From assembly GCA_022844125.1 (NCBI GenBank), contig JALHMI010000015.1, positions 124,001 through 188,000 of the forward strand: 64,000 nt of DNA. The letters run 5' to 3'. A program made the translations under genes and the position numbers. Below are positions 8,992 through 16,852 of this stretch, piece by piece. Source of the stretch: Pirellulales bacterium (lineage in GTDB: Bacteria; Planctomycetota; Planctomycetia; Pirellulales; PALSA-1355). The notes under the pieces were generated by a model, which was not told where the DNA came from, ran no database searches, and saw only the letters and a list, made by a program, of their open reading frames with translations. Every line of letters starts with the position of its first letter. Within the stretch, counting starts at the first letter, position 1.

Positions 8992-9803
8992 GCGACCGCA
9001 CAACTCCACGGGAGGAGCCGACGATTCAGCAGCTCTTCGACCTCACCGGCCGAGTCGCGCTGGTTACCGGCGGCGCGGGACACCTGGGCACCGCCATGTG
9101 CCGCGCGCTCGCCGAAGCCGGCGCCACGGTCGTGGTCACCAGTCGAGACGCCGAGCGTGCGCAAAGCGTTGCAACGAAGCTGCCACGGCCAGGCGAAGGG
9201 AACCATCAGGGCAGCGCTCTCGACCACTGCAATCCCGAGGATGTTCGCCGTTGTCTCGCGGAGACGATCGCAAAGACTGGCCGGATCGACATTCTCGTCA
9301 ACAACGCTCACGAGCCGGTCGCGCATGACCTGACGAGTATCACCGCGGAGGGGTTCAGCCGCCAGCTTCAGAATGCGACCGGTTACTTCGAGCTCGCGCG
9401 GTTCGTTCATCAATATGCCGTCGAACGGAAAGCGCCGGCGAGCATCGTGCTACTCGCTTCGATGTACGGGCTGGTGGGTTCTTATCCGGACGCTTACGAG
9501 GGCATCAGTCCCGCCAACTCGGTTGCCTATCAAACCTTGAAGGGCGGGATCATTCAGATGGCTCGGCACTTGGCCGTGTACTGGGCGGCCGATCGCGTGC
9601 GGGTGAACTGTTTGAGCCCGGGGCCGTTTCCCGGCGCTGCAGCTCCGGCGGCACTCGTGGAACGGCTGTGCACCAAGTCGCCACTCGGCCGGATGGGCAC
9701 GCCGGCGGAGCTGAAGGGCGCGATCGTGTTTCTTGCCTCCGACGCGAGCAACTACATGACGGGTCAGAACCTGGTGATCGATGGCGGTTGGACAGCCTGG
9801 TAG
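8988..9803 (+). CDS. Short-chain dehydrogenase/reductase (SDR)
   Basis: Classical SDR oxidoreductase, 271 residues from the ATG at 8988, which overlaps the previous stop (ATGA). The cofactor motif is TGGAGHLG near residue 25, the NNAH segment occupies the NNAG position, and the catalytic set is Ser in LLASMYG with Tyr and Lys in YQTLKGG. The C-terminus shows the usual GQNLVIDGGW. The long segment GSYPDAYEGISPANSVAYQ between Ser and Tyr is longer than the common spacing but seen in gluconate-dehydrogenase-like SDRs. It probably oxidises a polyol or sugar acid within this operon. Substrate unknown. Confidence 0.9.
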   Translation: MSDRTTPREEPTIQQLFDLTGRVALVTGGAGHLGTAMCRALAEAGATVVVTSRDAERAQSVATKLPRPGEGNHQGSALDHCNPEDVRRCLAETIAKTGRIDILVNNAHEPVAHDLTSITAEGFSRQLQNATGYFELARFVHQYAVERKAPASIVLLASMYGLVGSYPDAYEGISPANSVAYQTLKGGIIQMARHLAVYWAADRVRVNCLSPGPFPGAAAPAALVERLCTKSPLGRMGTPAELKGAIVFLASDASNYMTGQNLVIDGGWTAW

Positions 9804-9818
9804 AGAATTGGCGTACCC

Positions 9819-11171
9819 ATGAAAAGTCATCAACCAGTGGCGAGTTCGCGAGTTCCCAAATCGCTGGAGTTGTTCGAACGCGCGCTCAGACTGATTCCCG
9901 GCGGAACCCAACTGGTGAGCCGGCGTCCCAGCCGCTCCTCATATGGAGTTTCGCCCATCTATGCCGAACGTGCCAATGGCGCACGCTTCTGGGATGTTGA
10001 CGGACACGAGTACATCGACTGGATGAGCGGCATCGGCTCAGTACTGCTTGGCTACTGCGATCCCGTGGTCGACGATGCGGTGCGCGAACAGATCTCACTT
10101 GGCACGATCTATTCGATCAACCACGAGCTCGAAATCGAGCTGGCGGAAGCGCTGTGCCGCCACATCCCTTGCGCGGAGATGGTGCGCTATGCCAAGTGTG
10201 GCGGCGAGGCCTGCGCGATCGCCGTTCGCATCGCGCGCGGTGTCACCGGCCGAGATCGGGTTCTGTTCTGTGGCTATCACGGCTGGCATGACTGGTACCT
10301 GGCTGCCAACCTGGCCGAATCGTCAGGGCTCGATGCGCATTTGCTTCCCGACATCGAGCCGATCGGCGTACCGCGCGGACTTGCCGGCACGGCCGTACCG
10401 TTTGCGTACGGTGATGCGGCGGCCCTCGGCGAACAGTTGGGCCAGCACCGCGGGCAGATCGCCGCCATCATCATGGAACCACTCCGCTCGGAACTGCCAC
10501 CAGACGGATACCTTGCCGCCGTGCGCCAGCTCGCAACCAAGCACGGAGCCGTGCTGATCTTCGACGAAGTGTCTGCCGGTCTGCGGTTCGGCATGGGCGG
10601 CGCGCAGGGTGCACTAGGCGTCACGCCCGACATGGCCGTCTTCGCCAAGTCGATTTCGAACGGTTATCCCATGGCAGCGGTTGTCGGCCGACGCGAAGTA
10701 ATGGAGCCGGCAGCACAGATGTTCATTTCCAGCACCTATTGGAGCGACACGATCGGGCTTCGAGCAGCGCTGACCACCTTGCGAGAAGTTGAGCGGCGCG
10801 GCGTGCCTCATCAACTGGAGGTTTTCGGCGCGAAGCTGAAAGCTCGCTTGAATGCGATCGCCAGCGAGGTCGGTCTGCCGGCCGTCTGTTGCGGCGTGGA
10901 TGTGCACCCGCATCTCGAATTCGAGCTGGATAACCCACAGCTTGTGCCGGCCGTCAAAACGCTGTACATCCAGGAGATGGCCAAGCGCGGCTGCCATGGC
11001 AACACGGCCTTCTACCTGAACGCGGCTCAAGGTGACGCCGAGCTCGAACAAACGGCCGCTGCCGTGCGCGAAGTCTTTGCGATCATTCGTGATGGTCTCG
11101 CGGCGGACAACGTTTCACAGCTCCTCGAGTGCGCGCCGCAGCACGACGCCTTCCGCCGCCTCGTTCGCTAG
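9819..11171 (+). CDS. Class III aminotransferase, glutamate-1-semialdehyde aminomutase-like
   Basis: PLP-dependent fold-type I enzyme, 450 residues. Early segments (LIPGGTQLVSRRP, YIDWMSGIGSVLLGY) resemble HemL-type proteins. The cofactor region shows KCGGEACAIAVRIARG, YHGWHDWY, IFDEVSAGLRFG with the pyridine-binding Asp, and VFAKSISNGYPMAAVVG with the Schiff-base Lys at residue 277. It is unlikely to be the housekeeping hemL, because it lies in a catabolic operon and replaces several HemL-typical stretches. It could transaminate or isomerise an amino-substituted intermediate, which with the D-threonine-aldolase-type enzyme suggests a nitrogen-containing substrate. It starts 15 bases after the SDR stop. 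Confidence 0.87.
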   Translation: MKSHQPVASSRVPKSLELFERALRLIPGGTQLVSRRPSRSSYGVSPIYAERANGARFWDVDGHEYIDWMSGIGSVLLGYCDPVVDDAVREQISLGTIYSINHELEIELAEALCRHIPCAEMVRYAKCGGEACAIAVRIARGVTGRDRVLFCGYHGWHDWYLAANLAESSGLDAHLLPDIEPIGVPRGLAGTAVPFAYGDAAALGEQLGQHRGQIAAIIMEPLRSELPPDGYLAAVRQLATKHGAVLIFDEVSAGLRFGMGGAQGALGVTPDMAVFAKSISNGYPMAAVVGRREVMEPAAQMFISSTYWSDTIGLRAALTTLREVERRGVPHQLEVFGAKLKARLNAIASEVGLPAVCCGVDVHPHLEFELDNPQLVPAVKTLYIQEMAKRGCHGNTAFYLNAAQGDAELEQTAAAVREVFAIIRDGLAADNVSQLLECAPQHDAFRRLVR

Positions 11172-11181
11172 AGAGCTCCTC

Positions 11182-12360
11182 ATGCAACCCGACTCCTCGC
11201 CCGACGCGACGCCGCTCGAAGTCGTTTCTCGAGGGCAGATCTTCGATGCGGCGCGCGAGTCGCCGATTCATCGCATTGCATGCTTCACGTCGCTCTGCCG
11301 TCTCGCCTCGGGCAGGATTCTTTGCGGGTTTCAGAATGGACCAACGAAGCAGGCCGCGACCGGCACCGTAAGACTTGCCGAGTCCTCGGACGGCGGCCAC
11401 TCCTGGAACCCGATTCTTTTCGAATTCGTCACGACGTTCGACGGCACGCCTGGTTCGCTGGCCGCAATCGAACTGGTTGAGCCTGAACCCGGCAGGCTGC
11501 TGGCGTTCGCCACCTGGTTCGATCGCAGCGAACCTGAGCGGCCGCTCTTCGATCCGGAGACCGAGGGTATCTTGCGATCGAAGCAGCTGTGGGCCGAGTC
11601 GCGCGATGAGGGTCGCACCTGGACCGCCTGGCAGGCGCTGGATCTTGGCGAGCTGCGCGGCACAGCGCTTACCGGTCCTGTCCTATGCTGGCACGACGGC
11701 ACGATCGGCTTCGCGCTCGAAAGCTTCAAAGAGTTCGACGATCCCGCCCCGGGGAGGCATGCGGCGTGGCTGCTTGTCTCACGCGACGGCGGTCGGAGCT
11801 TTCAGTCGCCGGCGCTTGTAGCGCAGCATCCCGAGGGGCGGGTCTACTACTGGGATCAGCGGTTGTGCGTCGGTCGCCGCCCGGGCGAACTCACGGCCAT
11901 GTTTTGGACTCATGACCTGGCGGACCGTCGCGATCTCACGGTGCACCTGCGGCACGCCACGCTCGCCGGCACTAAACTCCGGGTGAGTCCAATCATCGAG
12001 ACCAACATTCCCGGGCAGATTGCCGCACCGCTCTGGCTGGGCGATGGGCGATTGCTCGCGTTCCTGGTCGATCGCGGCGATCCGGCGACGCTGACTCTCT
12101 GGTGCTCCACCGATCGCGGCGCCACTTGGCCGCAGACGCAGCGCCTGGTCATCTACCGCCACGACGAGCGAGCAGCACTATCGCAAGGCGCGGATAACAT
12201 CGACTTCAAGCAATACTGGGAAGACATGGGCCGCTGGAGCTTCGGACATCCCGCGATCTGCCAGCTTGACGACTCGCACGTTCTGCTTGCCTGGTACGCC
12301 GGCACTCCCAGTTGCATGAGCGTCCACTGGGCGCGCGTCCGCGTTGGCACGGCGAGGTAA
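11182..12360 (+). CDS. Sialidase-like (BNR/Asp-box) propeller protein
   Basis: Six-bladed sialidase-type propeller, 392 residues, with no signal peptide, hence apparently cytoplasmic. Four Asp-boxes are visible: SSDGGHSW, SRDEGRTW, SRDGGRSF and STDRGATW. The start at 11182 is ten bases after the aminotransferase stop, with GAGAG upstream. A longer in-frame reading from 11032 would lie inside the aminotransferase and is rejected. Exo-alpha-sialidase annotation is usual for this fold, but many planctomycete members lack proven activity and may act on other uronates or as binding proteins. It is the second propeller of the operon, the first being exported, which suggests extracellular and intracellular processing of related material. 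Confidence 0.8.
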   Translation: MQPDSSPDATPLEVVSRGQIFDAARESPIHRIACFTSLCRLASGRILCGFQNGPTKQAATGTVRLAESSDGGHSWNPILFEFVTTFDGTPGSLAAIELVEPEPGRLLAFATWFDRSEPERPLFDPETEGILRSKQLWAESRDEGRTWTAWQALDLGELRGTALTGPVLCWHDGTIGFALESFKEFDDPAPGRHAAWLLVSRDGGRSFQSPALVAQHPEGRVYYWDQRLCVGRRPGELTAMFWTHDLADRRDLTVHLRHATLAGTKLRVSPIIETNIPGQIAAPLWLGDGRLLAFLVDRGDPATLTLWCSTDRGATWPQTQRLVIYRHDERAALSQGADNIDFKQYWEDMGRWSFGHPAICQLDDSHVLLAWYAGTPSCMSVHWARVRVGTAR

Positions 12361-12363
12361 GCC

Positions 12364-13359
12364 ATGAGCGATTGGACGTTCACCGAGCAGGACCGCGAAC
12401 TCTTTGCTCGCGATCTGGATAGCTTCGTGCCTCCGGAGATCTTCGATGCCCATGGTCATTGGTATCGGGCAAGAGACTTCGCTCCAGGCACGGCGCCGGG
12501 GCTGGTTCAAATGGGTCCTCCCATAGCCGGCTCAGCGGCCTTCGACGTATCGATGGCGGACTTGCTGCCCGGCCGATCGATCGAAGGCCTGTTCTTTCCG
12601 TTCCCGCACGCCGAGTTGAGCGTCACCGAAGCCAATCAGTTTCTTTGCGATGAACTTCGCTCCCGACCTGGATCTCGCGGACAACTGCTCGTCACGCCCA
12701 ACGACGATCCCGAGCAGATTCGCGAGGTCGTCCGCCGGGAGCGGCTCGTAGGTCTGAAGTGCTATCACGTGTACGCGCCGCAGAAGCCAACGTTCGACGC
12801 CCCCATTGAGGCCTATCTGCCGGAACCGCAGGTGTGCATGGCTCATGAAGAGGGGCTTTCGATCACGCTGCACATGGTTCGCGCCCGCGCGCTCGCCGAC
12901 CCGGCCAATCAGGCCACCATTCGCCGCTATGCGGAGCGCTATCCCAATGCCCGGCTGATCCTCGCGCATGCGGCCCGCGGCTTCAATCCGCATCACACGA
13001 TGGCGGGCATTCACTCGCTGCGCGGACTGGCGAACATCTGGTTCGATACCTCCGCGGTGACCGACTCGGGCGCCATCGAGGCGATCATCCGCACGCTCGG
13101 TCACGAACGCGTGCTCTATGGCGCAGACTTTCCGGTCTCTCAGATGCGAGGCCGTTGCGTGGCCGTCGGCGATGGATTCATCTGGCTCAGCGACGAGAAC
13201 ACCCGGCTTGCGGCGGCCTACGGCAAGCTCGAATTCGCGCTGGTGGGACACGAAGCGCTCCGCACGCTTAAAGTGGCTGCGATGTCGCTGGGCTTGGGCG
13301 ACGTGCAAGTAGAAGACATCTTCCTCCACAACGCGCGCCGCCTGTACAGCCTGCGTTAG
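12364..13359 (+). CDS. Amidohydrolase family (TIM-barrel) protein
   Basis: Metal-dependent hydrolase or decarboxylase of the amidohydrolase-2 type, 331 residues. The first-strand motif appears as FDAHGHWY, a His in LILAHAARGFNPHHTM, and the late Asp in VLYGADFPVSQMRG, matching the H-x-H / H / D pattern. Relatives include lactonases, uronate or aromatic decarboxylases and deacetylases. It starts three bases after the preceding stop and is the last gene of the operon, ending ten bases before the convergent esterase gene. A terminal hydrolysis or decarboxylation step is likely but the substrate is not known. Confidence 0.85.
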   Translation: MSDWTFTEQDRELFARDLDSFVPPEIFDAHGHWYRARDFAPGTAPGLVQMGPPIAGSAAFDVSMADLLPGRSIEGLFFPFPHAELSVTEANQFLCDELRSRPGSRGQLLVTPNDDPEQIREVVRRERLVGLKCYHVYAPQKPTFDAPIEAYLPEPQVCMAHEEGLSITLHMVRARALADPANQATIRRYAERYPNARLILAHAARGFNPHHTMAGIHSLRGLANIWFDTSAVTDSGAIEAIIRTLGHERVLYGADFPVSQMRGRCVAVGDGFIWLSDENTRLAAAYGKLEFALVGHEALRTLKVAAMSLGLGDVQVEDIFLHNARRLYSLR

Positions 13360-13369
13360 TCCTGGGCGG

Positions 13370-14887
13370 TTACGGCGTGCGCTTGTGTTTCAGGAGCCAG
13401 TCCACCGCATCCGGTAGCGCGATCCCCACGGCCAGCGTATGGCCGAAGCCGGGCATCTCGCGCACTTCGACGGACATGCCCGTCGAGGCGGCCCGTTCGG
13501 CCGAAGTCCGCACACGCGCCGGCGGCACGACGCCGTCCAGCTCGGGAATCACGACCAGCACGGGCGGCGTGCCTGAAGTCGGAGACAGGGACCCACCGGC
13601 GATACAGCAGGCCGCGGCGATCGTATCCGCGTGGCCGCGCGCGAGAGAAGCGGTCGCACCTGCGCCCATCGAGTGCCCCAACACATACACTCGATCGCGA
13701 TCGATCTGGTAGTCGGCGGCCAGATCCTCGACCAGCGATTGGAGCGTTCGGATGTCACTGCCGAACGTGTACGTCAGCGGCGAGACCACAAGTACGCCCT
13801 TTTTTTCCGCGATCTGCTTGATGATTCCCGCGCCATAAGCCTCGAAGAACATATTTTCGTCGCCGCCCATGCCATGCAGCACGACCAGCAGCGGCAACGG
13901 TTCGTCCGCCTGGGCTGCCTGAGGAGCGAAGACGCGCAGCGGCACTTCGCGCTTCCCGCTGACAAATACTCGCCAGTTATCGCCCGGCTTGTTGGCATAA
14001 GGATTCTTACCGGCCGCGAGCGCGGCGATTTCGGCAGTCACATCCTCCGACAATTGGTGCAAGTCCGCCATGAACTGCGCGGAATTCACGACCGATGGTG
14101 TGTCGGTCAACAGTTGGTTACGTGCGCGGCAACTCGCGAGGGCTTTCTCGATTGCCGGTGAGTCGGCTTTGATCTTGGCAAGTTGTTCGGCGTTCGCCTC
14201 ACGCAAGGCATCCAGCGATGAAGAGACGACGTTGACGTGCCCCGCGATGACTCCCGGCTTCCCTGCCAGACCAAGCTCGATCTGGTAGCGGCCGGGCCGA
14301 GGTTTGGAGCTTGCCTCCGGAACGGCCAGTCTGACATCGACGTTCGCCTTGGGACCCAGGCCCACCGTAGAGGGGATCGCCGCGAGAACGGTGCCATCGG
14401 TTCCAAGCAAACGAACCTCGCAACCGACATCGTCCAGCGAGTCCGATTCCCAATCGTAGATTGACTGAACGCGCAGCGCGCGAGCGTCCTTCGCGTCGAG
14501 ACGCCAGACCGCAGGCTCAGGCGTAACCTTCAATGAGCTGATCGCCCGCTGTGCGGCGCGGCGCTCCTCCTTTTCGATCGATTCGGTCAGCGCATCAATC
14601 GCGCGAATCGCTTCCGCGTTGCGTCCCATGAAGAACGCCATCGTCGCCTGATCGAAACCGCGATTGATCGTGGAAACCTTCTCTCCTGCCGGCGGGTTGG
14701 CGAAATACGCCTGCTCGAGCCGCAGATACGCCGCGGCCAGGTCCGCCCGTGTGACCCGCGCTTGATCGACCGCCGGATGAGTCGCAGGCGAAGTAGCCGC
14801 GGGCGTTTCGTCCGCATTCGCAGGGAAATTGGCGAAGCCGGCCAGTACCGACAACAGAGCGATGCCACAACACGAATTCCGCCACAT
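13370..14887 (-). CDS. Secreted alpha/beta hydrolase (PHB-depolymerase-like esterase)
   Basis: Exported esterase-type protein, 505 residues. A signal peptide (MWRNSCCGIALLSVLAGF..., NADE) leads into an Ala-rich helical region of about 270 residues with no recognised fold, followed by an alpha/beta hydrolase domain from about 310. The nucleophile elbow is GHSMGAGA near residue 405, the acid is probably the Asp in PELDGVVPP near 447, and the His is in PGFGHTLAVG near 482. LLVVLHGMGGDENMFFEAYG supplies the oxyanion region. This matches feruloyl-esterase/polyhydroxybutyrate-depolymerase-like proteins. The long N-terminal region is unusual and may be a binding or scaffold domain. It shares the strand of the lipid cluster but has its own 86-base upstream gap, so co-transcription is uncertain. 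Confidence 0.8.
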   Translation of the reverse strand: MWRNSCCGIALLSVLAGFANFPANADETPAATSPATHPAVDQARVTRADLAAAYLRLEQAYFANPPAGEKVSTINRGFDQATMAFFMGRNAEAIRAIDALTESIEKEERRAAQRAISSLKVTPEPAVWRLDAKDARALRVQSIYDWESDSLDDVGCEVRLLGTDGTVLAAIPSTVGLGPKANVDVRLAVPEASSKPRPGRYQIELGLAGKPGVIAGHVNVVSSSLDALREANAEQLAKIKADSPAIEKALASCRARNQLLTDTPSVVNSAQFMADLHQLSEDVTAEIAALAAGKNPYANKPGDNWRVFVSGKREVPLRVFAPQAAQADEPLPLLVVLHGMGGDENMFFEAYGAGIIKQIAEKKGVLVVSPLTYTFGSDIRTLQSLVEDLAADYQIDRDRVYVLGHSMGAGATASLARGHADTIAAACCIAGGSLSPTSGTPPVLVVIPELDGVVPPARVRTSAERAASTGMSVEVREMPGFGHTLAVGIALPDAVDWLLKHKRTP

Positions 14888-14973
14888 CGCGAAGGCTCCT
14901 GAATCGAGAGTGTTGAGTCGTTCGGTTGAGTGCTTCTATGTAACGCTGCTCGATTCGCGATGCAAACGAATTA

Positions 14974-15768
14974 TCAGTGACCTCTCACTCCTCGCGGTGG
15001 GCCGGGCACGAACGCGTTGGTTCTCGCCTGATAGGCCGCGTACTCTGGCCGCCGCTCGGTAATCGTCTTCTCCAGTAGCGAAACGCCGGACACCTTCAGT
15101 AGCAGGACCGTCATGGCCAGCGGGCTGAGAATCGTCCACCAGGCGCCGCCGGCAGTGGCGATCAGGTATAACCCCCACCACACGCAGGCGTCTCCAAAAT
15201 AGTTCGGATGCCGCGTATAGCGCCACAGCCCCCGGTCCATCACCCGGCCGCGATTGGACGGATCGCGCTTGAACTCAGCGAGTTGCCAGTCGCCCACAGA
15301 CTCGAAGACGAAGCCCACGACGAACAGCGTCACGCCAAGCGCATCGAGCCAGCCGAGCGGCTGCATCTCCCGATCAACGACTGCCACCTGAATTGGCAAA
15401 GACACGAACCACAGGATTGCCGCCTGCAGCCAGAACACGGTAAACAGACTCAGCCACCAGAATCGTTGGCCCTGGTGTGCTCGCATCGCCTGGTAGCGGC
15501 GGTCTTCGCCGTGCCCCCAATTTCGCCGGAGGAGGTACACCGAAAGCCGCAGTCCCCACACCGCCGTCAGCAGGCCAAGCAGCAGCCCACGGTTCGTCAC
15601 TGGCTGATTCAGTGCGAGTGCCACCGCCGCCACGATTGCAAACCCCGTCCCCCAGAACGGGTCGACGATGCTCGCGTCGCGCAGACGAACGCTCAGCGCC
15701 CAGAGCGCGGCAAGCACGCCGAGCACCACGACCAGCGTCGACAACAGCGTGATAGCAAGCGGCGACAT
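14974..15768 (-). CDS. DUF1295 membrane protein (steroid 5-alpha-reductase-like)
   Basis: Integral membrane protein, 264 residues, about six helices, of the DUF1295 family related to 3-oxo-5-alpha-steroid 4-dehydrogenases. The C-terminal hallmark is visible: GLWRYTRHPNYFGDACVWWGLYL, then EKTITERRPEYAAYQARTNAFVPGPP. It is the last gene of the cluster with two CFA-type methyltransferases, DUF1365 and an FAD amine oxidase. It follows the second methyltransferase by nine bases. In other bacteria this neighbourhood is linked to light or singlet-oxygen responses and to modified membrane fatty acids, so it may reduce a lipid intermediate. That role is inference. Confidence 0.88.
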   Translation of the reverse strand: MSPLAITLLSTLVVVLGVLAALWALSVRLRDASIVDPFWGTGFAIVAAVALALNQPVTNRGLLLGLLTAVWGLRLSVYLLRRNWGHGEDRRYQAMRAHQGQRFWWLSLFTVFWLQAAILWFVSLPIQVAVVDREMQPLGWLDALGVTLFVVGFVFESVGDWQLAEFKRDPSNRGRVMDRGLWRYTRHPNYFGDACVWWGLYLIATAGGAWWTILSPLAMTVLLLKVSGVSLLEKTITERRPEYAAYQARTNAFVPGPPRGVRGH

Positions 15769-15777
15769 GGCGAGGTC

Positions 15778-16839
15778 CTACCTTCCTCGTGGCGCATTGG
15801 GCGCGAGCAAACTATGTGTCACGAACCACTCCTGGCCGTCTCGATAGCCAAATAGCTCGGCCACCGCCAGAAAGAACATCCGCCAGCGCTGAAACCAGCG
15901 CCGCGCATCGTGGCCATAGACGCTGCGTAAGACTTCCATAGCAGTATCACGATTTGCATCGAGATTTGCCAGCCAGGCTTCGGACGTACGCTGGTAGTGA
16001 TCGCCGCTCCAGGTCCACTGCCGCTCAACATGCATATGGCGGTTGAACCGCGTGAACAAGTCGGAGCGCGGCATGATCCCACCGGTAAAGAAGTTGCGCG
16101 CCATCCAGTCTGCCTGGCCGCCGGATTCGAACGGATAGGCGAATTCACGATGGCAGAACACATGCGCCAGCAACCTGCCGTCGGGCTTGAGCCAACCAGC
16201 GATCCTTTCAAACAGGGCTTCATAGTTTCGTAAGTGCTCGAACATTTCCACGGATACAACGCGGTCGTAGCTTCCCGGCTTCGGCGGAGCATAGCTGTTG
16301 ATGTCGGCTGTCACGACTTGCAAGTTCGTCAGGCCCCGGCCGGCAGCCTGCCCTTCAATAAACCGCCGCTGGGAGTGCGAGTTCGACATCGAGGTGATTC
16401 GGCTCGCGGGATGTTGCTCGGCCATCCACAGCGAGAGCGACCCCCAGCCGCAGCCCAGCTCCAGCACTTCCTGACCGTCCGCAAGCTCGGCATGCTCGCA
16501 GGTCTGCTTGAGCGCGGCCACTTCCGCCTCAGCCAGCGTAGTCGTCGCGTTGGGCCAATAGCAGCAACTGTACTTTCGCCGCGGCCCCAGCACCGTGGCG
16601 AAGAATTCTGCCGGCACCTCGTAGTGCTGCTCGTTCGCCGCCTCGGTCTCGAGCGCAATCGGACCTCTCGCCAGCGACTCGAGAAACGCCATCTGGCCTC
16701 CGCTGGCGGCCTGGATGCGGGCCGCCTTGAGACGCGACTGGCACAAGCGGCGGATTGCCAGACGCGTCACCATGTCAGGCACAAATCGGCGTTCAACCGC
16801 CTCGATTCCCAAGCCTGTCGCAAACTCGAGCGTGTTCAT
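15778..16839 (-). CDS. CFA-like SAM-dependent methyltransferase (second paralogue)
   Basis: Class I SAM methyltransferase of the cyclopropane-fatty-acid synthase superfamily, 353 residues from the ATG at 16839. SAM motif I is VLELGCGWGSLSLWMAE, followed by MSNSHSQRRFIEGQ and VVSVEMFEHLRNYEALFERI. It is more divergent from true CFA synthases than the adjacent gene and fits a group that always accompanies it in FAD-oxidase/DUF1365/CFA clusters. A start at 16941 is open but would overlap the upstream gene by 89 bases, so 16839, 14 bases from that gene's end, is preferred. It may methylate an unsaturated acyl chain, possibly in branched or furan fatty acid synthesis. Confidence 0.85.
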   Translation of the reverse strand: MNTLEFATGLGIEAVERRFVPDMVTRLAIRRLCQSRLKAARIQAASGGQMAFLESLARGPIALETEAANEQHYEVPAEFFATVLGPRRKYSCCYWPNATTTLAEAEVAALKQTCEHAELADGQEVLELGCGWGSLSLWMAEQHPASRITSMSNSHSQRRFIEGQAAGRGLTNLQVVTADINSYAPPKPGSYDRVVSVEMFEHLRNYEALFERIAGWLKPDGRLLAHVFCHREFAYPFESGGQADWMARNFFTGGIMPRSDLFTRFNRHMHVERQWTWSGDHYQRTSEAWLANLDANRDTAMEVLRSVYGHDARRWFQRWRMFFLAVAELFGYRDGQEWFVTHSLLAPNAPRGR

Positions 16840-16852
16840 GGTCGTCCGCGGC

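Noticed and set aside
7369-9009. A 546-codon minus-strand open frame over the PhyH and Gfo/Idh/MocA genes
   Set aside because: It is antisense to two strong family matches and has no recognisable domain, signal or ribosome site.
9819-11171. Housekeeping hemL (glutamate-1-semialdehyde aminomutase)
   Set aside because: The fold is right, but its place in a catabolic operon and divergent flanking motifs make a pathway-specific aminotransferase or aminomutase more likely.
3706-11171. A beta-hydroxyaspartate cycle (Bhc) locus
   Set aside because: An aldolase-like PLP enzyme and an aminotransferase are present, but no hydroxyaspartate dehydratase or iminosuccinate reductase accompanies them, and the propellers and oxygenase do not fit.
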